Positions 43,942-51,795 of a stretch of 64,000 nt of DNA are shown here, in pieces. The stretch's first letter is position 1, and every line of letters starts with the position of its first letter. This DNA comes from Streptomyces sp. (GTDB lineage: Bacteria > Actinomycetota > Actinomycetes > Streptomycetales > Streptomycetaceae), in NCBI RefSeq assembly GCF_019510245.1, contig NZ_JAEKKT010000164.1, positions 30,907-94,906 of the forward strand. The letters run 5' to 3'. Both the position numbers and the translations under genes were made by a program. The notes beneath the pieces were generated by a model. That model was given only the letters and a program-made list of their open reading frames with translations, had not been told where the DNA came from and did not search any database.

Positions 43942-45012
43942 ATGCCCGGCAGAACACTGAGGAAGCGGAACAGGTCCCGGATCATCGGCGCGACGGCCGT
44001 GGCCGTCGGCGCCTCGCTCGCGCTCGCCGCCTGCGGCAGCACCAAGGACACCGGCAGCGGCAGCGCCGGTGGCGGCGGCACCGGCAAGGTCGGGGTGGTC
44101 CTGCCCCTGCTGACCTCGCCGTTCTGGCAGTCGTACAACGACTACGTGCCCAAGATGGCGAAGTCCGAGGGCGTGGACGCCCTGAAGACGGTCAACTCCA
44201 ACAGCGACCCCTCGCAGCAGATCACCGACATCAACAACGAGCTCAACCAGGGCGTCAAGGGCCTGGTCGTGGCCCCGCTGGACAGCGCGGCCATCGAGGC
44301 GGGCCTGGACCAGGCCGAGCGCAAGGGCGTGCCGGTGGTCGCCGTGGACGTGGCGCCCGACAAGGGCAAGGTCGCCATGGTGGTGCGCGCCGACAACGTC
44401 GCCTACGGCACCAAGGCCTGCGACTACCTGGGCCGGCACGTCACCAGCGGCAAGGTCGTGCAGATCATGGGCGACCTGGCCTCGGTCAACGGCCGGGACC
44501 GCTCCGAGGCGTTCCGCTCCTGCGTGAAGAAGAAGTACCCGAAGCTCAAGGTCCTGGAGATCCCCGCCAAGTGGGAGTCCGACACGGCCGCCTCCCAGCT
44601 GGGCACCCTGCTTAACGCCAACCCCGACATCAAGGGCATCTACATGCAGGCCGGCGGCGTCTACCTGGCGCCGACCCTGCAGACCCTGAAGTCCAAGGGC
44701 ATGCTCAAGACGGCCGGGCAGAGCGGGCACATAGTGATCGTCTCCAACGACGGCATCCCGCAGGAGTTCGACGCCATCCGCAAGGGCCAGATCGACGCGA
44801 CCGTCTCCCAGCCCGCCGACGCCTACGCCAAGTACGGCATGTACTACATCAAGGCGGCGATGGACGGGAAGACGTTCAAGCCGGGTCCGACCGACCACGA
44901 CTCCACGATCGTCAAGCTGCCGAGCGGGATCCTGGAGGACCAGCTTCCGGCGCCGCTGGTCACCAAGGACAACGTGGACGACCCGAAGCTGTGGGGCAAC
45001 ACCGTCAAATGA
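43942..45012 (+). CDS. Sugar ABC transporter substrate-binding lipoprotein (RbsB/CUT2 type)
   Basis: A 356-residue monosaccharide receptor of the CUT2 class. Basic start MPGRTLRKRNRSRI, hydrophobic core and lipobox LAAC (Cys near 31). The mature protein has VGVVLPLLTSPFWQSYNDY, NSNSDPSQQITDINNELNQGV, GLVVAPLDSAAIEAGLDQA and IVIVSNDGIPQEFDAIRKGQ, all typical of ribose/fucose-binding proteins. ATG 43942 follows GAGGAG. Its stop overlaps the ATPase start (ATGA). From the downstream enzymes the ligand is probably L-fucose, or a related 6-deoxy sugar. Confidence 0.92.
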   Translation: MPGRTLRKRNRSRIIGATAVAVGASLALAACGSTKDTGSGSAGGGGTGKVGVVLPLLTSPFWQSYNDYVPKMAKSEGVDALKTVNSNSDPSQQITDINNELNQGVKGLVVAPLDSAAIEAGLDQAERKGVPVVAVDVAPDKGKVAMVVRADNVAYGTKACDYLGRHVTSGKVVQIMGDLASVNGRDRSEAFRSCVKKKYPKLKVLEIPAKWESDTAASQLGTLLNANPDIKGIYMQAGGVYLAPTLQTLKSKGMLKTAGQSGHIVIVSNDGIPQEFDAIRKGQIDATVSQPADAYAKYGMYYIKAAMDGKTFKPGPTDHDSTIVKLPSGILEDQLPAPLVTKDNVDDPKLWGNTVK

Positions 45013-46523
45013 TCACGCCACTCGTCGAGGCCCGGGACATCGTCAAGCGGTACGGCCCCACCGTCGCCCTCGCCGACGGCCGGCTCACCGTGCTGCCGGG
45101 CGAGTCCCACGCCCTGGTCGGCCGCAACGGCGCCGGCAAGTCCACCCTGGTCAACGTCCTCACCGGCCTCCAGGCCCCGGACGAGGGCACGGTCCGCTTC
45201 GACGGCGAGCCCGCCCCCGCGCTCGCCGACCGGGACGCCTGGCGTCGCAGGGTGGCCTGCGTCTACCAGAAGCCGACCGTCGTACCGGAGCTGACGGTCG
45301 CCGAGAACCTCTTCATCAACCGGCAGCCCCTGCACCGGGGCTTCATCAGCTGGCGCCGGCTGCGCGGCGAGGCGGCCGCGCTCCTCGACACCTGGGACGT
45401 CCGCGTGGACCCCGAGGCGCGCACCGCCGACCTCAAGGTCGAGGACCGTCAAATGGTCGAGATCGCCCGGGCGCTGAGCTTCGGCGCGCGGTTCATCGTC
45501 CTCGACGAACCGACCGCCCAGCTCGACAACCGCGAGATCGAGCGGCTGTTCAGCCGGATGCGGGCGCTGCAGGACTCGGGCGTGACCTTCCTGTTCATCT
45601 CGCACCACCTCCAGGAGGTGTACGAGGTCTGCCAGACCGTCACCGTGCTCCGCGACGCCCGCTGGATCATCACCGCCCCCGTCGCCGACCTGCCCAGGGC
45701 CGCCCTGGTGGAGGCGATGGCGGGGGAGGCGCTGACCGGGCAGGAGCAGCCGGCACGGGACGCGGTGCCCGCCGAGGCGCCCGTCGTCCTCAGCACCAGC
45801 GGGCTCACGTCGGAGTCGTACGACGGTATCGATCTCACCGTCCGCAGCGGCGAGGTCGTCGGCCTGGCCGGCACCAGCGGCAGCGGCAAGATCGAACTCG
45901 CCGAGACCATCGCGGGGTTGCGCACCCCGACCGGCGGGAGCGCGCAACTGCTGGCGAAACAGCTGCCGTTCGGCGATGTGCGGGCCGCGCTCAGGGCCGG
46001 CGTCGGCTTCGTGCCCCGCGACCGGCACGACCAGGGACTCGTGGCCGGCATGAGCATCGGCGACAACGCCACCATGTCCGTCCTCGACCGGCTCGGCCGC
46101 GGCGGGTTCGTCGGCACCGACCGCAAACGGGGCTTCGCCACCGGCCTGATCGAGCGCCTCGACATCCACGCCGAGGGCCCCGACCAGCCCGTCTCCGACC
46201 TGTCCGGCGGCAACGCGCAGAAGGTGGTCATGGCCCGCGCCCTCGCCTCCGACCCCCGGCTGCTCGTCCTGGTCAACCCCACCGCGGGCGTCGACGTCAA
46301 GTCCAAGGAGTCCCTGCTGGCCCGCGTGGACGGCGCCCGTGAGGACGGCACCGCCGTGCTGGTCGTCTCCGACGAACTCGACGACCTGCGCCGCTGCGAC
46401 CGCGTCCTCGTCCTCTTCCACGGCCGGATCGTCGCCGAACACCCGGCCGGCTGGCACGACCACGAGCTGATCGCCTCCATAGAAGGAGTGGACTCCATGC
46501 CCGAAGGAGTGGACCATGGCTGA
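45009..46523 (+). CDS. Sugar ABC transporter ATPase, two nucleotide-binding domains, one degenerate site
   Basis: A 504-residue RbsA-type tandem ATPase. Domain 1: Walker A GRNGAGKST, Walker B IVLDEPTAQLD intact, but the signature reads LKVEDRQMVE instead of LSxGxQQ. Domain 2: Walker A GTSGSGKIE, signature LSGGNAQKVVMARAL intact, but Walker B LLVLVNPTAGVD lacks the aspartate and catalytic glutamate. In an ABC dimer site 1 (Walker 1 with signature 2) would be complete and site 2 degenerate. This is a neat asymmetric layout. Overlaps the receptor stop and the permease start. Works with the CUT2 permease. Confidence 0.92.
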   Translation: MITPLVEARDIVKRYGPTVALADGRLTVLPGESHALVGRNGAGKSTLVNVLTGLQAPDEGTVRFDGEPAPALADRDAWRRRVACVYQKPTVVPELTVAENLFINRQPLHRGFISWRRLRGEAAALLDTWDVRVDPEARTADLKVEDRQMVEIARALSFGARFIVLDEPTAQLDNREIERLFSRMRALQDSGVTFLFISHHLQEVYEVCQTVTVLRDARWIITAPVADLPRAALVEAMAGEALTGQEQPARDAVPAEAPVVLSTSGLTSESYDGIDLTVRSGEVVGLAGTSGSGKIELAETIAGLRTPTGGSAQLLAKQLPFGDVRAALRAGVGFVPRDRHDQGLVAGMSIGDNATMSVLDRLGRGGFVGTDRKRGFATGLIERLDIHAEGPDQPVSDLSGGNAQKVVMARALASDPRLLVLVNPTAGVDVKSKESLLARVDGAREDGTAVLVVSDELDDLRRCDRVLVLFHGRIVAEHPAGWHDHELIASIEGVDSMPEGVDHG

Positions 46524-47541
46524 GACCAAGGCCCCGCCGCTCACCCCGGTGCGCTCCCCGGACCCGCGCACGGCCCGCACGGTCCTTCTGCGCCGGGCCC
46601 GTGAGCTCGCGCTCGTCCCCGCCCTGTTGCTGCTGATGGTGCTCGGCGCGGTGGTCAACGACTCGTTCCTCACCGAGCGCAACCTGATCTCCATCCTCGG
46701 CGCCTCCGCCGCCCTCGCGATGGTGGTGCTCGCCGAGTCACTGGTCCTGATCACCGGCAAGTTCGACCTCTCCCTGGAGTCGGTCGTCGGCATCGCCCCC
46801 GCCGTCGGCGCCCTCCTCGTCCTGCCGTCGGCCGAGTCCGGCTGGGGCACCGAGTTCCCCGCCGCCCTCGCCATGGTGGCGATCCTGGTCGTCGGCGCGG
46901 CGGTCGGCGCCTTCAACGGCATCCTGGTCGTCAAGTTCAAGCTCAACGCGTTCATCGTGACGCTGGCGATGCTGATCGTGCTGCGCGGTGTCCTGGTCGG
47001 CGCGACCAAGGGCAAGACCCTGTTCGGGATGCCCGACAGCTTCTTCACCCTGGCCACCACCACGTTCCTCAACGTCCCCATGTCGGTGTGGCTGGCCGCG
47101 GTCGCCTTCGCGGTCACCGGGCTCGTCCTGAAGTACCACCGGGTCGGCCGCGCCCTGTACGCCATCGGCGGCAACGCCGACGCGGCCCGCGCCGCCGGTA
47201 TCCGCGTCGACCGGGTGATGCTCGGGGTCTTCGTGGTGGCCGGTGTCCTCGCCTCGGTCGGCGGGATCATGCAGACCGGGTACGTGGGCGCGATCAGCGC
47301 CAACCAGGGCAACAACATGATCTTCACGGTGTTCGCGGCGGCGGTGATCGGCGGCATCAGCCTGGACGGCGGGAAAGGCACCATGTTCGGCGCCCTGACC
47401 GGCGTGCTCCTGCTGGGTGTCGTGCAGAACCTGCTCACCCTGGCGCAGGTCCCGTCGTTCTGGATTCAGGCCATCTACGGCGGCATCATCCTCGTCGCCC
47501 TCATGATCGCCCGTGTCACCACGGGACGGGCCCAGGACTGA
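46516..47541 (+). CDS. Sugar ABC transporter permease (RbsC/CUT2 type)
   Basis: A 341-residue permease of about ten helices. LVPALLLLMVLGAVVNDSFL, LILGASAALAMVVLAESLVLITGKFDLSL (core LITGKFDLS), FNGILVVKFKLNAFIVTLAML and YAIGGNADAARAAGI match RbsC-like channels; GKGTMFGALTGVLLLGVVQN is close to the C-terminus. It overlaps the ATPase gene by eight bases, so the three transporter genes form one transcript with the fucose enzymes behind. Confidence 0.93.
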   Translation: MAETKAPPLTPVRSPDPRTARTVLLRRARELALVPALLLLMVLGAVVNDSFLTERNLISILGASAALAMVVLAESLVLITGKFDLSLESVVGIAPAVGALLVLPSAESGWGTEFPAALAMVAILVVGAAVGAFNGILVVKFKLNAFIVTLAMLIVLRGVLVGATKGKTLFGMPDSFFTLATTTFLNVPMSVWLAAVAFAVTGLVLKYHRVGRALYAIGGNADAARAAGIRVDRVMLGVFVVAGVLASVGGIMQTGYVGAISANQGNNMIFTVFAAAVIGGISLDGGKGTMFGALTGVLLLGVVQNLLTLAQVPSFWIQAIYGGIILVALMIARVTTGRAQD

Positions 47542-47581
47542 CCGGCCCGCGTATCGACCCCTCCTGACGGAAAGGCAATCC

Positions 47582-48922
47582 GTGTCCCCGAGCCCGGCCC
47601 GCGTGACCGCGGTCGACACCTACGACATCCGCTTCCCCACCTCGCGCGAGCTGGACGGCTCCGACGCGATGAACCCGGACCCCGACTACTCGGCGGCCTA
47701 TGTGGTGCTGCGCACCGACGCCGCCGACGGGCACGAGGGGCACGGGTTCACCTTCACCATCGGGCGGGGCAACGACGTCCAGGTCGCCGCGATCGACGCG
47801 CTGCGCGGCCATGTGCTCGGCCGCCCGGTCGACGAGATCTGCGACGACCCCGGATCCCTCTTCCAGGCCCTGATCGGCGACAGCCAGCTGCGCTGGCTCG
47901 GCCCCGAGAAGGGCGTGATGCACATGGCGATCGGCGCAGTGATCAACGCCGTCTGGGACCTCGCCGCCCGCCGCGCCGGAAAGCCCCTGTGGCAGCTGCT
48001 CGCCGACGCCGAACCCGAGTGGATCGTCCGCCAGATCGACTTCCGCTACCTCACCGACGCCCTCACCCCCGAGGAGGCCCTGGCCATCCTGCGCCGGGGC
48101 CGCGAGGGCGCCGGGGAGCGCCGGGCCCGGCTGCTGGAGCGCGGCTTCCCCGCCTACACCACCTCCGCGGGCTGGCTCGGCTACGACGACGAGAAGCTCA
48201 CCCGGCTCGCCGCCCAGGCGGTCGCCGACGGCTTCCGGCAGATCAAGCTGAAGGTCGGTGCCGACCTGGCGGACGACATCCGGCGGTGCCGGGTCGCCCG
48301 CCGGGTCGTCGGCCCGGACATCCGCATGGCCATCGACGCCAACCAGCGCTGGAACGTCGACGAGGCGATCCGCTGGACCAAGGCCCTCGCCGAGTTCGAC
48401 CCGTACTGGATCGAGGAGCCCACCAGCCCCGACGACATCCTCGGCCACGCGGCGATCCGCCGGGCGGTCGCCCCGGTGAAGGTCGCCACCGGCGAACACG
48501 TCCAGAACCGGATCGTCTTCAAGCAGCTGCTCCAGGCCGGCGCCCTGGACTTCGTCCAGATCGACGCGGCCCGGGTCGCCGGCGTCAACGAGAACCTCGC
48601 CATCCTGCTCCTGGCCGCCAAGTTCGGCGTCCCGGTCTGCCCGCACGCGGGCGGGGTCGGGCTCTGCGAACTCGTCCAGCACCTCTCGATGTTCGACTAC
48701 CTGGCCGTCTCCGGCACCACCGAGGACCGGGTCATCGAGTACGTCGACCATCTGCACGGCCACTTCCTCGACCCGGTGGTGATCCGCGAAGGTCATTACA
48801 CGGCACCCACCGCGCCGGGCTTCTCCGCCGCCATGCGACCGGAGTCCGTCGCGGAGTACACCTATCCCGGCGGCACCTTCTGGGCCGCCGACCCCGAAAC
48901 GCAGAAAGGACAGGCGGCATGA
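47582..48922 (+). CDS. L-fuconate dehydratase (enolase superfamily)
   Basis: A 446-residue magnesium enzyme, L-fuconate to 2-keto-3-deoxy-L-fuconate. Family features: N-terminal FPTSRELDGSDAMNPDPDYS, barrel base FRQIKLKVGAD with the KxK pair, metal ligands at MAIDANQRW, DPYWIEEPTSPDD and KVATGEHVQN, and the catalytic histidine in CPHAGGVGLCELVQHL. The first motif and the PDD segment are specific for FucD rather than other mandelate-racemase-group enzymes. GTG 47582 follows GGAAAG. In the non-phosphorylated fucose pathway it comes after the lactonase. Overlaps the next start by four bases. Confidence 0.92.
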   Translation: MSPSPARVTAVDTYDIRFPTSRELDGSDAMNPDPDYSAAYVVLRTDAADGHEGHGFTFTIGRGNDVQVAAIDALRGHVLGRPVDEICDDPGSLFQALIGDSQLRWLGPEKGVMHMAIGAVINAVWDLAARRAGKPLWQLLADAEPEWIVRQIDFRYLTDALTPEEALAILRRGREGAGERRARLLERGFPAYTTSAGWLGYDDEKLTRLAAQAVADGFRQIKLKVGADLADDIRRCRVARRVVGPDIRMAIDANQRWNVDEAIRWTKALAEFDPYWIEEPTSPDDILGHAAIRRAVAPVKVATGEHVQNRIVFKQLLQAGALDFVQIDAARVAGVNENLAILLLAAKFGVPVCPHAGGVGLCELVQHLSMFDYLAVSGTTEDRVIEYVDHLHGHFLDPVVIREGHYTAPTAPGFSAAMRPESVAEYTYPGGTFWAADPETQKGQAA

Positions 48923-49674
48923 CCGACTTCGAGGGCCTGAGGGCCCTGGTCACGGGCGGCGGCTCCGGGATCGGGCGGGCCACCGCCGAGCTGCTCGCCG
49001 AGCGCGGCGCCCAGGTCGCCGTCCTCGACCTCGACCCGTCCGCCGTGGAGAAGCCGCTGCTCGGCTTCCAGGCCGACGTCACCGACGACGCCTCCGTGCG
49101 GACGGCCGTGGACAGCGCCGTGGCGGCGCTGGGCGGCCTCGACGTCCTCGTCAACAACGCCGGCATCGGCGCCCAGGGCACGGTCGAGGACAACGACGAC
49201 GACGAGTGGCGCCGCGTCTTCGACGTCAACGTCCTCGGCATGGTCCGCGCCGCCCGCGCCGCCCTCCCGCACCTGCGCCGCTCCGCGCACGCGGCGATCG
49301 TCAACACCTGCTCCATCGCCGCCACCGCGGGCCTGCCGCAACGCGCCCTGTACAGCGCCACCAAGGGCGCCGTGTACTCCCTCACCCTGGCCATGGCCGC
49401 CGACCACCTCCGCGAGGGCGTCCGCGTCAACTGCGTCAACCCCGGTACGGCGGACACCCCATGGATCGGCCGCCTGCTGGGCAGGGCCCCCGACCCGGCC
49501 GCCGAGCGCGCCGCCCTGGAGGCCCGCCAGCCCGCCGGGCGCCTGGTCTCCGCCGCCGAGGTCGCCGGTGCCATCGCCTACCTGGCGAGCCCCCTCTCCG
49601 GCGCCACCACCGGCACCTCCCTCGCCGTCGACGGCGGCATGCAGGGCCTCAGGCTGCGGCCGGTGGGCCAGTGA
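48919..49674 (+). CDS. SDR oxidoreductase (2-keto-3-deoxy-L-fuconate dehydrogenase type)
   Basis: A 251-residue classical SDR. Rossmann motif ALVTGGGSGIGRATAELL, NNAG in VLVNNAGIGAQG, catalytic serine in VNTCSIAATAG, and YSATKGAVYSL with the YxxxK pair. C-terminus LAVDGGMQGLR is usual. From its position between fuconate dehydratase and fucose dehydrogenase genes it probably oxidises 2-keto-3-deoxy-L-fuconate to the 2,4-diketo acid; this is inference from the pathway. ATG overlaps the dehydratase stop, and its own stop overlaps the next GTG (GTGA). Confidence 0.88.
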   Translation: MTDFEGLRALVTGGGSGIGRATAELLAERGAQVAVLDLDPSAVEKPLLGFQADVTDDASVRTAVDSAVAALGGLDVLVNNAGIGAQGTVEDNDDDEWRRVFDVNVLGMVRAARAALPHLRRSAHAAIVNTCSIAATAGLPQRALYSATKGAVYSLTLAMAADHLREGVRVNCVNPGTADTPWIGRLLGRAPDPAAERAALEARQPAGRLVSAAEVAGAIAYLASPLSGATTGTSLAVDGGMQGLRLRPVGQ

Positions 49675-50657
49675 ACGCCCTCGGCCGCAGCGGCGTCCCG
49701 GTCACCCCGCTGGGCCTCGGCGCCGCCGTGATCGGCAACCTGTACACCGAACTCCCCGACCAGCAGGCCCACGACACCGTCACCACCGCCTGGCAGCAGG
49801 GCATCCGCTACTTCGACACCGCCCCGCACTACGGCCTGGGGCTGTCGGAACGGCGGCTGGGCGAGGCACTGCGGCCCTACGACCGGGACGCGTACACCCT
49901 CTCCACCAAGGTCGGCCGCCGGCTGGAGCCGGGGCCCGGCGACGGCGACGACCTCGCCCACGGCTTCGCCGTGCCCGACACGCTGCGCCGGGTCTGGGAC
50001 TTCACCGCCGACGGCATCCGCCGCACCCTGGAGAGCAGCCTGGAGCGGCTCGGCCTCGACCGGGTCGACGTCGTCTACCTGCACGACCCGGACGACCACG
50101 CCGAACAGGCCTTCCGCGAGGGCTACCCGGCCCTGGAGAAGCTCCGCGCCGAGGGGATCGTGGGCGCGATCGGCGCCGGCATGAACCAGACGGCCATGCT
50201 CACCCGGTTCGTCCGCGACACCGACGTCGACGTGGTGCTGTGCGCGGGCCGCTACACCCTCCTCGACCAGAGCGCCCTCACCGACCTGCTCCCGGCCGCC
50301 GCGGAACGCGGCACCTCGGTGGTGATCGGCGGGGCCTTCAACTCCGGTCTGCTGGCCGACCCGAAACCCGACGCCACCTACGACTACGCCCAGGTCCCCG
50401 ACGAACTGCTGTCCCGCGCCCTGCGCCTCAAGGCGCTCGCGGAAGAGCACGGGACCACACTGCGCGCCGCCGCGCTCGCCTTCTGCGCGGCCCACCCGGC
50501 CGTGGCGAGCGTCCTGGTCGGGGCCCGCTCGGCGGCCGAGATCGCGGACGGCGCGGAGCAGTTCGCCACGCACGTCCCCGCCGCCTTCTGGCAGGAGCTG
50601 CACGCCGGCGGCCTGCTGCCCGCCGACGCCCCCGTACCCGCGGAGGACCCCTCATGA
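49671..50657 (+). CDS. Aldo/keto reductase (L-fucose / D-threo-aldose dehydrogenase type)
   Basis: A 328-residue barrel enzyme. The catalytic tetrad is visible: Asp and Tyr in RYFDTAPHYGLGLSERRLG, Lys in TLSTKVGR, His in VVYLHDPDDH. GLGAAVIGNLYTEL and VVIGGAFNSGLLADP fit the aldose-1-dehydrogenase branch that oxidises L-fucose at C1 to the lactone with NAD(P). GTG 49671 overlaps the preceding stop; the stop overlaps the mutarotase start. As the first enzyme of the non-phosphorylated route it is consistent with the neighbours. Confidence 0.9.
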   Translation: MNALGRSGVPVTPLGLGAAVIGNLYTELPDQQAHDTVTTAWQQGIRYFDTAPHYGLGLSERRLGEALRPYDRDAYTLSTKVGRRLEPGPGDGDDLAHGFAVPDTLRRVWDFTADGIRRTLESSLERLGLDRVDVVYLHDPDDHAEQAFREGYPALEKLRAEGIVGAIGAGMNQTAMLTRFVRDTDVDVVLCAGRYTLLDQSALTDLLPAAAERGTSVVIGGAFNSGLLADPKPDATYDYAQVPDELLSRALRLKALAEEHGTTLRAAALAFCAAHPAVASVLVGARSAAEIADGAEQFATHVPAAFWQELHAGGLLPADAPVPAEDPS

Positions 50658-50968
50658 GGGTCGCGTTGCACACCAGGGTCCGCGCGGACCGCGTGGCCGC
50701 CTACGAGGCCGCCCACCGCGAGGTCCCCACCGAACTCACCGACGCCATCCGCGCCGCCGGAGCCACCTCCTGGACCATCTGGCGCAGCGGCACCGACCTC
50801 TTCCACGTCCTGGAGTGCGCCGACTACGGCCGCCTCCTCGCCGAGCTGGAGAAACTCCCGGTCAACGTGGCCTGGCAGGCCCGGATGGCCGAGCTGCTCG
50901 ACGTCGTCCACGACTACTCCGAGGCGGGCTCGCAGGCCGGTCTGCCCGTGGTGTGGGAGCTGCCGTGA
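50654..50968 (+). CDS. L-rhamnose/L-fucose mutarotase family protein
   Basis: A 104-residue dimeric ferredoxin-like alpha/beta protein of the RhaM/FucU-like mutarotase family (formerly DUF718). Family marks: RVALHTRVRADRVAAYEAAHREV at the start with the catalytic histidine, and WRSGTDLFHVLECADY. It interconverts sugar anomers so the dehydrogenase gets the right form; rhamnose-type enzymes are found in fucose loci as well. Overlaps both neighbours by four bases. Preference for fucose is inferred from context. Confidence 0.88.
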   Translation: MRVALHTRVRADRVAAYEAAHREVPTELTDAIRAAGATSWTIWRSGTDLFHVLECADYGRLLAELEKLPVNVAWQARMAELLDVVHDYSEAGSQAGLPVVWELP

Positions 50969-51795
50969 CGATCGACGCCCACCACCACGTCTGGGACCTC
51001 TCGGTACGGGACCAGGACTGGCTCACCGGGCCCGGACTCCGGCCGCTCAGAAGGAACTTCACCGTCGAGGACCTCCGGCCCGAGGCGGCGGCGGCCGGGG
51101 TCACCCGCACGGTGCTCGTCCAGACGGTCACCGTCCCCGAGGAGACCCCGGAGTTCCTCGCCCTCGCCGCCGCCCACGACCTGATCGCCGGAGTCGTCGG
51201 CTGGACCGACCTGACCCGCCCGGACGTCGCCGAGGAACTCGCCCGCCTGCGCGCACTCCCCGGCGGCTCCCACCTGAAGGGCATCCGCCACCAGGTCCAG
51301 GGCGAACCCGACCCGCAGTGGCTGCTGCGCCCGGATGTCGGCCGGGGCCTGACCGCGCTCGCGGACGCGGGCCTCGTCTACGACCTCGTCGTCCGGGCCC
51401 ACCAGCTCCCGGCAGCCACCGGGGCCGCCGAGTCCCACCCCGACCTCACCTTCGTCCTCGACCACCTGGGCAAGCCCCCCATCGCGTCCGGCGCCCTCGA
51501 ACCCTGGGCCACCGCCGTCCGCGCCCTCGCCGCCCTGCCCAACACCGTCTGCAAGCTCTCCGGCATGGTCACGGAGGCCGACCCCGCCTCCTGGACCGTC
51601 GACGACCTGCGTCCGTACGCCGAGACGGTCCTGGACGCCTTCGGCCCGGACCGCCTGATGTTCGGCTCGGACTGGCCGGTGTGCGTCCTGGCCGGGACCT
51701 ACGGCGAGGTCTTCGACGCGGCCACGCAGTTGATCGCCCCCGCCGACCGCACCGCCGTCTTCGAGACCACCGCCGCCCGCGTCTACGGCCTCTGA
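50965..51795 (+). CDS. Amidohydrolase-family L-fucono-1,5-lactonase
   Basis: A 276-residue metal-dependent hydrolase of COG3618. Metal motif IDAHHHVWDL near the N-terminus, LKGIRHQVQGEPD, FVLDHLGKPPI and MFGSDWPVCVL at the fourth ligand. Members hydrolyse sugar lactones, and neighbours point to fuconolactone. GTG 50965 overlaps the mutarotase stop. It closes the operon; its stop overlaps the opposing membrane gene by 13 bases. The expected hydrolase or aldolase that would cleave the keto-acid is not found next to it. Confidence 0.88.
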   Translation: MTIDAHHHVWDLSVRDQDWLTGPGLRPLRRNFTVEDLRPEAAAAGVTRTVLVQTVTVPEETPEFLALAAAHDLIAGVVGWTDLTRPDVAEELARLRALPGGSHLKGIRHQVQGEPDPQWLLRPDVGRGLTALADAGLVYDLVVRAHQLPAATGAAESHPDLTFVLDHLGKPPIASGALEPWATAVRALAALPNTVCKLSGMVTEADPASWTVDDLRPYAETVLDAFGPDRLMFGSDWPVCVLAGTYGEVFDAATQLIAPADRTAVFETTAARVYGL

